Source: JBNJDW01 sp051745265 (GTDB lineage: Bacteria; Pseudomonadota; Alphaproteobacteria; Micavibrionales; CSBR16-224). From it: 12,608 nucleotides of DNA. Positions 7,090 to 12,608 of the stretch are shown in pieces. Below the pieces are notes generated by a model. That model was not told the DNA's origin. It did no database searches and saw only the letters and a list, made by a program, of their open reading frames with translations. The stretch lies in assembly GCA_051745265.1 (NCBI GenBank), contig JBNJDW010000037.1, forward strand, positions 1-12,608, written 5' to 3'. The position numbers were made by a program, and so were the translations under genes. Position 1 is the stretch's first letter. Each line of letters starts with the position of its first letter.

Positions 7090-7097
7090 CCTCCTTT
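7090..7097 (-). promoter_or_regulatory. icmD: Strong ribosome-binding site of icmD
   Basis: AAAGGAGG on the minus strand, 9 nt before the ATG at 7080, is the best Shine-Dalgarno sequence in the window. It excludes a longer in-frame reading and suggests that IcmD is made in quantity. Confidence 0.8.
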
Positions 7098-7128
7098 TAC
7101 AATGAATGCCCAATTAATCCGCCATGGA

Positions 7129-8052
7129 TTAGCTGAACGAGATCCCCAGTACGCCAACACCGACGGAGTTTTGAATATAATTAATCAAATCCCCAATGTT
7201 GACAGCCAGGGCGCCACCGAATAAGAAAGTCAGGGCCTGTGTCATAGACACCTGAGAGTCCCCGTCGGCGACTGCTTTTAGAACGAACCAACCTCTGATA
7301 AAGGCGATCCATCCTACAAGTACGATAAATCCTATTAATGCTTGTATGGTCGCAGCAACTTTGGGTGCGCTTGCGCCCAGGGCTGCGCCCAGTGAACCTG
7401 TGAATACAGGGTTGACGCTGGACGTGGCGTCACCAAAAAGACTGGTTGAAAATGTACCCATCATTTCACCGGAAGACAGCAGAGCACCACCGGCCAGAAG
7501 GGTCATGATTGTGCCAATACCGGTCGGACCACGGGCGCCTTCCTGATGTGAGCGCGTGATTCTGGATATCGCGACAAGAATCAAGAATACGCCGCCGATA
7601 TAGGCGAAAGCTGATAAAACAATACCCATGGGGCCTGAAATATCACTGATAAAGGCAACAGCCATTTCATCAAGTGAACTGGGTGTACCTGCAGGCCCTG
7701 CCATTGTACCGGAAAAGGATTGCGTTGCCATACCACTGCCAATCCAGCTTGTCGCCGCAGCTTCAAGCATGGTCGGTAGAGCCAGCATCATGCCACCAGC
7801 CAACAGCTTTTTAACACCGCTGGAAAGAGGGGGCGCACCTGGACCGCCATCAACATGCTCACGGAATGTAAACATTGCCCAGGTACCGAGCATGGCGCCA
7901 AAGATATACGCGAAGGCTGAAAACAGCAATGGAACATCTGTAAATGAGTTGGCAAGGTTGGTTAAGGAATCACCAACGGTGCTCGCTGATGCTGTTTTTG
8001 CAGTCAACATCATCAGAGAAGATATACTCAAAATTTTGATAAATCTTTTCAC
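7129..8052 (-). CDS. icmC: Fusion: IcmD-like module plus IcmC/DotE, polytopic inner-membrane protein
   Basis: This is a 307-residue protein where Legionella IcmC has about 194. A signal peptide (1-23, ending TASA) is followed by an IcmD-like helix pair (41-62 and 82-103) around a polar loop with FREHVDGGPGAPP. A linker (104-139) leads to the IcmC/DotE part: a second helix pair (143-164, 180-202), then helices at 234-254 and 272-296 with the family segment WIAFIRGWFVLKA and later LFGGALAVNIGDLINY. I expect 6 membrane helices. The start is GTG 8050-8052, supported by a GAGGG site 8 nt upstream. It stands between icmG and icmD, the position of icmC in Legionella, with icmD 48 bp after its stop. 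The extra N-terminal module most likely arose by duplication of an IcmD-like unit. The C-terminal identification is good; calling the N-terminus IcmD-like is inference from the internal match. Confidence 0.87.
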   Translation of the reverse strand: MKRFIKILSISSLMMLTAKTASASTVGDSLTNLANSFTDVPLLFSAFAYIFGAMLGTWAMFTFREHVDGGPGAPPLSSGVKKLLAGGMMLALPTMLEAAATSWIGSGMATQSFSGTMAGPAGTPSSLDEMAVAFISDISGPMGIVLSAFAYIGGVFLILVAISRITRSHQEGARGPTGIGTIMTLLAGGALLSSGEMMGTFSTSLFGDATSSVNPVFTGSLGAALGASAPKVAATIQALIGFIVLVGWIAFIRGWFVLKAVADGDSQVSMTQALTFLFGGALAVNIGDLINYIQNSVGVGVLGISFS

Positions 8053-8060
8053 TGGATAAT

Positions 8061-8065
8061 CCCTC
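8061..8065 (-). promoter_or_regulatory. icmC: Ribosome-binding site fixing the GTG start of icmC
   Basis: GAGGG on the minus strand lies 8 nt before GTG 8050-8052. The next in-frame ATG codons fall inside the hydrophobic core of the signal peptide, so the GTG is the sensible start. Confidence 0.6.
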
Positions 8066-8098
8066 GAACCCTCTTTTTAAACTGCTATCTATCTTTAT

Positions 8099-8127
8099 AT
8101 TAAACCATATTTTCCGAAACCTTGCAA
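8099..8127 (-). promoter_or_regulatory. Candidate sigma-70 promoter of icmC-icmD
   Basis: On the minus strand TTGCAA (8122-8127) and TTTAAT (8099-8104) are separated by exactly 17 nt, in the AT-rich gap before the icmC-like gene. The -10 differs from consensus at one base and the -35 at two. It would give icmC and icmD their own transcript, ending at the terminator at 6643-6674. Confidence 0.4.
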
Positions 8128-8300
8128 ACCAGAACACTTAATATAGAGTTATTTTTATCGACTAACCCACTGTAATTAAAGAGAAACAATAAAGTTAAAA
8201 TAAAAGTATTGAAATTGAAGGTTTTTGTTAAATGCATCTAAAAATTTAGATAAAAATTGGTAATGATTCTGACCGTTTTAAGAAGTGTATTGGCGATGGA
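8128..8300. other. AT-rich gap between icmG and icmC, with a short palindrome
   Basis: The gap between icmG and the icmC-like gene is about 290 bp and much richer in A+T than the flanking genes. Beyond the promoter and hairpin listed separately, I see one inverted repeat, ATCTAAA/TTTAGAT with a 2-bp centre, at 8236-8251. It lies about 110 bp upstream of the candidate -35 and could be an operator-type site, though such palindromes also arise by chance in AT-rich DNA. I see no RNA gene or convincing small ORF here. Confidence 0.3.
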
Positions 8301-8346
8301 ACCAAAGAATAGACGGCTCTAACCGTGCTATTCTTTGGGTGTTTTT
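8301..8346. terminator. Long hairpin directly after icmG
   Basis: CCAAAGAATAG (8302-8312) pairs perfectly with CTATTCTTTGG (8328-8338), and CGG (8314-8316) with CCG (8323-8325) inside. On the plus strand it is followed by GTGTTTTT. On the minus strand, the direction of icmG, it begins about 6 nt after the icmG stop but has no T run after it. It may be a transcript-end stabiliser or processing site for the icmK-E-G message, or a weak terminator. The T run favours plus-strand transcription, where no gene lies upstream. Confidence 0.55.
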
Positions 8347-9574
8347 ACTGGGTGATTTTAGATTTGGATCCGGTAACGACCCATCCCTGGTAGCGGTCAA
8401 ACTCAATTGAGCGGACCTCACCAAGGCCTTCGAGTGTGTCACCTACTGTAACTTTCTGCATATCATTGTTACCGTCAACAGAGACCCAGGCAGACTCTGA
8501 ATTTGCGGAGCGAAGGACCCAATCCGGCGCAGACTCCTGTTGTGCAGCAGAAGTCTGGGCCTTGGGCTTGGGCGCGGGGGCCGTTTCACGAGAAGAGCTC
8601 TCCGCGCTTTTTTGTGGTGGGTCAGCCTCTAATGTGCTGATTTTTTGATTAAGCTTGGCAACCTGTTTTTCCAATTGAGACGTATTTTGATTGTCTAATA
8701 AAGATTGAAGCGTTTTGAGTTCGTCTTCCAGCGTTTCTATACGGGCATTCAAAGCTTCAATTTCTTCATTGGCAACGACCGTTTCTTCGTCCGGGGCCGG
8801 AGGCGTAGCTGTTGTTGTTTCCCGTTCTTGTGATTGATCATCACTGGGCAAACTGTCCTCTGGGCTCTCTTCAATGCTGTTGCCACCAAAGGCAAAGTCG
8901 TTTTCAGGCATATCAGGGATATCTTCAGCCCCATTGTTCATTGGTTCAGTCTCGACTGCAGGCATATCGGGCGCAGCTTGATCAAATTCTGCTGTTTCTG
9001 AAGGCATATCCTGGTCATTGCCACCGAATGATATATCTGCAGGGTTCGTCTCACCAGTATCAAAATCTGTATCTGATGGGGAATCACTGTCTTCGGGAAA
9101 ATCAGCGCTTGAACCGGAGGATTCGCCAAATATATCCATGTCTTCGTCAGGCATAGATCCAGGCATATCGGTATCGCTGCCGGCTGATTCGGATTGAGGC
9201 TGCGGAATAGAGCCTGGCATAGCTGCCTGAGGGCTGTCTTCAGGTCTGGGAGCCATTTGAGAATCATTGCCGGAACCTGCATCTGTCCCCGTATCTGCAC
9301 CCGTATCATAGTCCTGAGCATAAGGGTTGCTGTTCGTTTGAGCTGTTTCCGTCGCAGGTGTCGCCGGAATATCTGCAGAAGGCATGAGGATATCTTTGGC
9401 GTAATAGGCACCCGCGCCAATAATTACAAGACCGCCGATCAGGACAATCATACCGCCGGATTTCTTTTTCTTTGGCGGCGCGGTTGTGGCGTCCTCCTCT
9501 TCAGGCCAGGAGTCATCTTCGATAAATTCATTATCGACTTCAAAATCGCTGTCATTATTATTGTGGTCAGCCAT
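8345..9574 (-). CDS. icmG: IcmG/DotF, inner-membrane protein with enlarged acidic linker
   Basis: DotF is a bitopic inner-membrane part of the Dot/Icm core complex. The 409-residue protein is well over the Legionella length (269). Order: a cytoplasmic acidic segment with a PPKKKK stop (1-40), one membrane helix (41-59), a very acidic Asp/Ser/Pro/Met-rich periplasmic linker (about 65-262), a coiled coil (about 264-318, heptads such as IEALNARIETLEDELKTLQ), a Pro/Ser/Lys spacer, and a compact C-terminal domain (350-406) with DWVLRSA, VTVGDTLEGLGEV and GWVV. The linker repeats short motifs: DMP at least four times, and FGGN near 183 and 229. The ATG overlaps the icmE stop by one base (TAATG), indicating translational coupling, with a GAGGGAG site upstream. 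Topology, coiled coil and gene order agree with DotF; the linker sequence gives no homology. Confidence 0.9.
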   Translation of the reverse strand: MADHNNNDSDFEVDNEFIEDDSWPEEEDATTAPPKKKKSGGMIVLIGGLVIIGAGAYYAKDILMPSADIPATPATETAQTNSNPYAQDYDTGADTGTDAGSGNDSQMAPRPEDSPQAAMPGSIPQPQSESAGSDTDMPGSMPDEDMDIFGESSGSSADFPEDSDSPSDTDFDTGETNPADISFGGNDQDMPSETAEFDQAAPDMPAVETEPMNNGAEDIPDMPENDFAFGGNSIEESPEDSLPSDDQSQERETTTATPPAPDEETVVANEEIEALNARIETLEDELKTLQSLLDNQNTSQLEKQVAKLNQKISTLEADPPQKSAESSSRETAPAPKPKAQTSAAQQESAPDWVLRSANSESAWVSVDGNNDMQKVTVGDTLEGLGEVRSIEFDRYQGWVVTGSKSKITQ

Positions 9575-10971
9575 TATTCAAGGTCTCCCTCTTTAATAGA
9601 TTCGGTAAACACGATGCCAATTGGCGTGCCTTTCTTTAAAGTCACTGTGATTTCAACGTCGTCTTCTCCTTCAAGGATCTCAGAGAACTTCTCAGCACCT
9701 GATTCGATACCACTGGCGATCTCCTGTTCGGTATCAAGATCGGATTGCTCTGACACAGCAGCGCCCTGGTCAACAGTGACGTTGGTGCTGCCGGCTTCCG
9801 CGACCGCTGTACCCATACCGGCGATAAACTCAGCTGCGGCTGGCAGAACAACGCGCCGGATCCAGTGACGGTCAACATCGCTGCGAATACCGGCAAGAGT
9901 CGTACCGGTATCAAGCGCATAAGCTTCGGCGCCATAAACATCATCATCATCGACAATTCGCTCAAAATTCAGAACCAGATATTCATCTTGACGTTCAAAG
10001 CTGCCGATAGCGCGTGATCCCGTTAGAGGACCCGATAAAATCTGTGCCAGAACCGGACTGTTAATGTCAGAGTTCAAAGCATTGAGAACCTGAGCATAGA
10101 CAATCGTTCCCGCAGGGATGATAACTTTCTCTTTCTTTTCCTCTTCTTCTTGCGCAAGCGCATCGTCGCCCTCTACATCATCTTCAAGATAAGGCGTGCT
10201 TAATCCGGTTGATTGTGCGCCCTCTTCTGTTGAAGACTGCTGCATTGTCGCCATTTCCTGTTGCTGATTAAGATACTGCTGATACGGAGATGGATACTCA
10301 CCCAGAGCAATTAAATTAGGGCTTGGCGGTTGTTTTGTGCTTATAATGGCCCGCATTTGCTCGGCAAAGCGCTCGATGTTTTCGTTGTCCCCTTTTGGGG
10401 CCGAGACAGTTTCCTGCGGCATTCTGGGCTGCATTTGCCGGTGTGGCGTCAGAGACATCTGAGAGTCTTCAAGGTCAAAATCCTCAGAAGGGCCGGAAGA
10501 GTCGGGGCCGTCATCTTCTGCGAAATCGTCACGCCCAAGATCGACAGCATCTGATCTGCGTTGCCAGACATCAAGTGGATTTTCACCCTCGAGATCTTCA
10601 AGATTAGGAGCCTCGATACGTGCATCGCTTGAGCCGATTGGTGTGGGAAGAGAACTTCCACCAGAGGCCGTGGCTTCCTCTGCCCGTTGACGGTTGGCAT
10701 CTTCCAGAGCCTCCTGATATTCAGGATCCGTGTCTTCCTCTCCGGGCGCTGAAGTCACTTCTTGGGCGCCTGGTACATGAGATACATCCAGATTGGCCTG
10801 GTCATCGCTAAAAAACACTGAGTAGCCTATATAGATAGCCACTATGGCGACTACGACAACACCAACCTTAAAAAGCGGATTTTCATTCCAAAGTCTTTTT
10901 ATGGTTTCTTTTGGACCTTGTTGCTCGTCTTCTAGCAACTCATCGTCGATATCAAACTGATCCTCACTCAT
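9574..10971 (-). CDS. icmE: IcmE/DotG, VirB10-like core channel protein, short form
   Basis: DotG spans the envelope and is the VirB10-like centre of the Dot/Icm core. Order: an acidic cytoplasmic N-terminus (1-30), a membrane helix (35-54), a conserved linker with VPGAQEVTSAPG and DPEYQEALEDANRQR then ASGGSSLPTPIG (66-113), an acidic Gln/Pro-rich stretch (about 114-280), and a C-terminal VirB10/TrbI-type domain (283-456) opening with VIIPAGTIVYAQVLNALNSD and closing with KKGTPIGIVFTES. Legionella DotG is about 1048 residues because of a long repeat region between linker and VirB10 domain; that region is missing here, leaving 465. A perfect AGGAGG site (10980-10985), inside the end of icmK, lies 8 nt before the ATG. 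The icmK stop is 3 nt away and icmG overlaps downstream, so K-E-G form a tight operon. Confidence 0.95.
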   Translation of the reverse strand: MSEDQFDIDDELLEDEQQGPKETIKRLWNENPLFKVGVVVVAIVAIYIGYSVFFSDDQANLDVSHVPGAQEVTSAPGEEDTDPEYQEALEDANRQRAEEATASGGSSLPTPIGSSDARIEAPNLEDLEGENPLDVWQRRSDAVDLGRDDFAEDDGPDSSGPSEDFDLEDSQMSLTPHRQMQPRMPQETVSAPKGDNENIERFAEQMRAIISTKQPPSPNLIALGEYPSPYQQYLNQQQEMATMQQSSTEEGAQSTGLSTPYLEDDVEGDDALAQEEEEKKEKVIIPAGTIVYAQVLNALNSDINSPVLAQILSGPLTGSRAIGSFERQDEYLVLNFERIVDDDDVYGAEAYALDTGTTLAGIRSDVDRHWIRRVVLPAAAEFIAGMGTAVAEAGSTNVTVDQGAAVSEQSDLDTEQEIASGIESGAEKFSEILEGEDDVEITVTLKKGTPIGIVFTESIKEGDLE

Positions 10972-10974
10972 CGA

Positions 10975-12045
10975 CTATTCCTCCTGTGACTCGACATAGG
11001 CCTGTACCATACGTCCGTTATCCGATAACAGAATAACCGAGGCCTGATTCAGGGCGTAAACATTCATACCATCTGATGATTTAACACTGTTATTCCATGC
11101 TGGTGACAGCAGAGACAGCGGTGTTCTTAAGAAATATTCTGACCCCAGTTGCCAGATTTTTGTCCGGGGATCAACGCCGTTTATATCCAGGCGGGTGGCC
11201 TTCATAGGAGGAACGCCTTCAAGAAAAGAAATCAATTCTTTGTTACCGGCGACCGCATCTAATCCACCGCGATCAATAATCGGCGAATGCGCCATCGGCC
11301 CCATTTCAGGAATACGGGCATCAAATCTGTAATGGCTGATATCCAGACCCGTTTTCAATGAAAAGGTGATAGGCGTAATCAGGTCGACCAATTGGATGGA
11401 AAGGTTACCAATGCCATGCGCTGATAAAGGTGTGACCCGCAGGATATGCCCGCCGGCCTCTGGCGGTGTGACTTCAAACTGACCGGCCCAGCTGACATCG
11501 CGGATGGGCCAGGGTTGTCCTGTTACATCCAGAATATTAATGGTGGTGACATGGCCCGGCGCTGTTTTGATGACGCTGGGCAGTGCGCCCGGGTCCAAAG
11601 GAATGGTTTCAATGCGCACCATTGGCTGCGGTTCTTTTATCGGTGTTTCAGCAGCTTCGCGGCTTTGGCGGAAAAACTCGAGCATTTCGCGGATCTCTTC
11701 CGGCTTTAAAGGCAATACAGAATCAACAGCACCATCGAATGATTCGCGACGCACTTTACGTTCTTCTTCCTCAGCTTCTTCCTGCAGGCGGCTTTCCAGC
11801 TCTGCGGCTTCCTCCGGCGTTAAAGAATAACCTTGCGCATTGTCTGACATAGGCAAATCCTGACCCGTCGGCGCATCTTCTGAGATGCCACTGCCCGCAA
11901 AAGGATCCGATGCGGCGCCAGGTGGCGGTGGCGGTGTATCGGAACCGCTTCCTGTGCCGGACATTTGTGCCCCGGCTGGTATGGCCGCCGCACTTATTAG
12001 AAAAGTTGCTATCGTTAAACGAATGATGCTCGTTTTTGGAAACAT
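10975..12045 (-). CDS. icmK: IcmK/DotH, outer-membrane-associated core protein
   Basis: DotH joins DotC, DotD and DotG in the outer-membrane core of the Dot/Icm system. The length of 356 is almost that of Legionella (360). A signal peptide (1-26, ending PAGA before QMSG) has no lipobox, so signal peptidase I should process it. Then come a Pro/Gly/Ser-rich segment with TPPPPPG (about 28-60), an acidic and basic helix (76-102), LPLKPEEIREMLEFFRQSRE (111-130), and the conserved beta-rich part: TTINILDVTGQPWPIRDVSW, GNLSIQLV, FLEGVPP, and YFLRTPLSLLSPAW near the end. The start is ATG 12043-12045, with GAGAGGGATC directly before it. It follows icmL by 75 bp of AT-rich DNA that may hold a weak promoter (no clear -35), and icmE begins 3 bp after its stop. 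Confidence 0.95.
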   Translation of the reverse strand: MFPKTSIIRLTIATFLISAAAIPAGAQMSGTGSGSDTPPPPPGAASDPFAGSGISEDAPTGQDLPMSDNAQGYSLTPEEAAELESRLQEEAEEEERKVRRESFDGAVDSVLPLKPEEIREMLEFFRQSREAAETPIKEPQPMVRIETIPLDPGALPSVIKTAPGHVTTINILDVTGQPWPIRDVSWAGQFEVTPPEAGGHILRVTPLSAHGIGNLSIQLVDLITPITFSLKTGLDISHYRFDARIPEMGPMAHSPIIDRGGLDAVAGNKELISFLEGVPPMKATRLDINGVDPRTKIWQLGSEYFLRTPLSLLSPAWNNSVKSSDGMNVYALNQASVILLSDNGRMVQAYVESQEE

Positions 12046-12120
12046 GATCCCTCTCGCAAAAATTTTATCTTATAAGACCATATTCTTATCTTATTGTCAC
12101 ACAGGAATTGCAGTTCGATG

Positions 12121-12608
12121 TTATACAGCGATCCAAGATTCAATCCCTACCCCGTTTGGACTCTCCAGCGTAGGAACACGCTCGATCGTAATTGTTACTT
12201 CCAGATTTGTAGATTGTGTTTTGTTACCAGACTTAAACGTCACTGTCAGCGGTAACTTAACAACCCAGCGGTGACGCCCGTTAAAGACACCTTCCTGAAG
12301 AAGGACAGGCGCGCTTCTTGGGGTCGCGGTCACGACCTGTTGAAGCGTTTCCACCGATTCAATAATACGTGATCTTTGCAGCGCTGTTGTGAAACTTTCC
12401 CAGCCGCGGCGGGTGAAGTGCCGCGAAGCTTCCTGCAAGCGGCGTTGATAGTCATGGAAACCAAAGGTCATAACCTCGGTCGCGGCCTGTGAAACCCATG
12501 ACATAAGTGCAGCAGAAGACATATTCGGCTGATCCAGCGGCACAAGCTGCAGGATACGACCATCGGCAGTGGTGGCAAAATAACGGTCACGACCTTCATG
12601 AATATTCA
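12121..12608 (-). CDS. icmL: IcmL/DotI, VirB8-like inner-membrane protein (5' end cut by window edge)
   Basis: DotI forms an inner-membrane complex with its paralogue DotJ and has a VirB8-type periplasmic fold. The last 161 residues are visible; the open frame continues past the right edge. The matching segments are RYFATTADGRILQLVPL, then QPNMSSAALMSWVSQAATEV, FTRRGWESFTTALQRSR, a middle with APVLLQEGVFNGRHRWVVKLP, and the end RVPTLESPNGVGIESWIAV. These follow Legionella IcmL closely along the soluble domain. The missing part should hold the cytoplasmic tip and the single membrane helix. It precedes icmK, as in Legionella. Any DotJ/IcmM homologue would lie further right. Confidence 0.94.
   Translation of the reverse strand, partial: NIHEGRDRYFATTADGRILQLVPLDQPNMSSAALMSWVSQAATEVMTFGFHDYQRRLQEASRHFTRRGWESFTTALQRSRIIESVETLQQVVTATPRSAPVLLQEGVFNGRHRWVVKLPLTVTFKSGNKTQSTNLEVTITIERVPTLESPNGVGIESWIAV

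Noticed and set aside
9194..9868. 224-codon plus-strand frame opposite icmG and icmE
   Set aside because: It spans the junction of two well-supported minus-strand genes and has no start signal. Low-complexity coding sequence often leaves long antisense frames.
12046..12120. Promoter between icmL and icmK
   Set aside because: There are several AT-rich -10-like hexamers, but none has a matching -35 at 16-18 nt, so no site can be named.
1..12608. CRISPR arrays, insertion sequences, attachment sites
   Set aside because: No regularly spaced direct repeats, transposase motifs, flanking inverted repeats with target duplications, or integrase genes are present.

Overview
The window holds eight genes of a type IVB (Dot/Icm) secretion system, next to the heat-shock protease operon hslVU. 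Most genes lie on the minus strand. Base composition is near 50% G+C by eye, with AT-rich intergenic stretches. HslV carries a 15-residue propeptide ending in Ala-Gly before the catalytic Thr, which is common in Alphaproteobacteria. The Dot/Icm proteins match the families clearly but differ strongly from Legionella and Coxiella in size and domain content. My best guess is an alphaproteobacterium with a Dot/Icm-like apparatus, possibly from a host-associated or predatory lineage. No taxonomic marker proves this.

Layout from left to right. (1) 1-1600, minus: 3'-truncated hslU and complete hslV, 2 bp apart, behind a sigma-32-like promoter. (2) 1601-2029: intergenic, with a candidate 47-codon basic ORF on the minus strand that competes with a hairpin-rich RNA reading on the plus strand. 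(3) 2030-2782, plus: a pilin-like membrane-anchored protein with a TTG start, convergent with the Dot/Icm cluster. (4) 2813-12608, minus, in transcription order from the right edge: icmL/dotI (partial), icmK/dotH, icmE/dotG, icmG/dotF, an IcmD-like plus IcmC/DotE fusion, icmD/dotP, icmJ/dotN, icmB/dotO. This is the L-K-E-G-C-D-J-B order of Legionella region II.

The genes should work as one envelope-spanning machine. DotH is the outer-membrane-associated core part. DotG (VirB10-like) and DotF span the inner membrane and periplasm. DotI is the VirB8-like inner-membrane part. The DotE/DotP-type proteins are small polytopic inner-membrane parts. DotN belongs to the coupling complex that receives effectors, and DotO is the main cytoplasmic ATPase. 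IcmF, which follows icmB in Legionella, is absent here; the cluster ends at the convergent pilin-like gene.

The most notable departures are: three copies of an IcmD-type two-helix module spread over two adjacent genes, one copy fused ahead of IcmC/DotE; a DotG less than half the Legionella length beside a DotF with a much enlarged acidic linker; and a strong terminator between icmD and icmJ, followed by an icmJ start with no Shine-Dalgarno sequence that could be leaderless.
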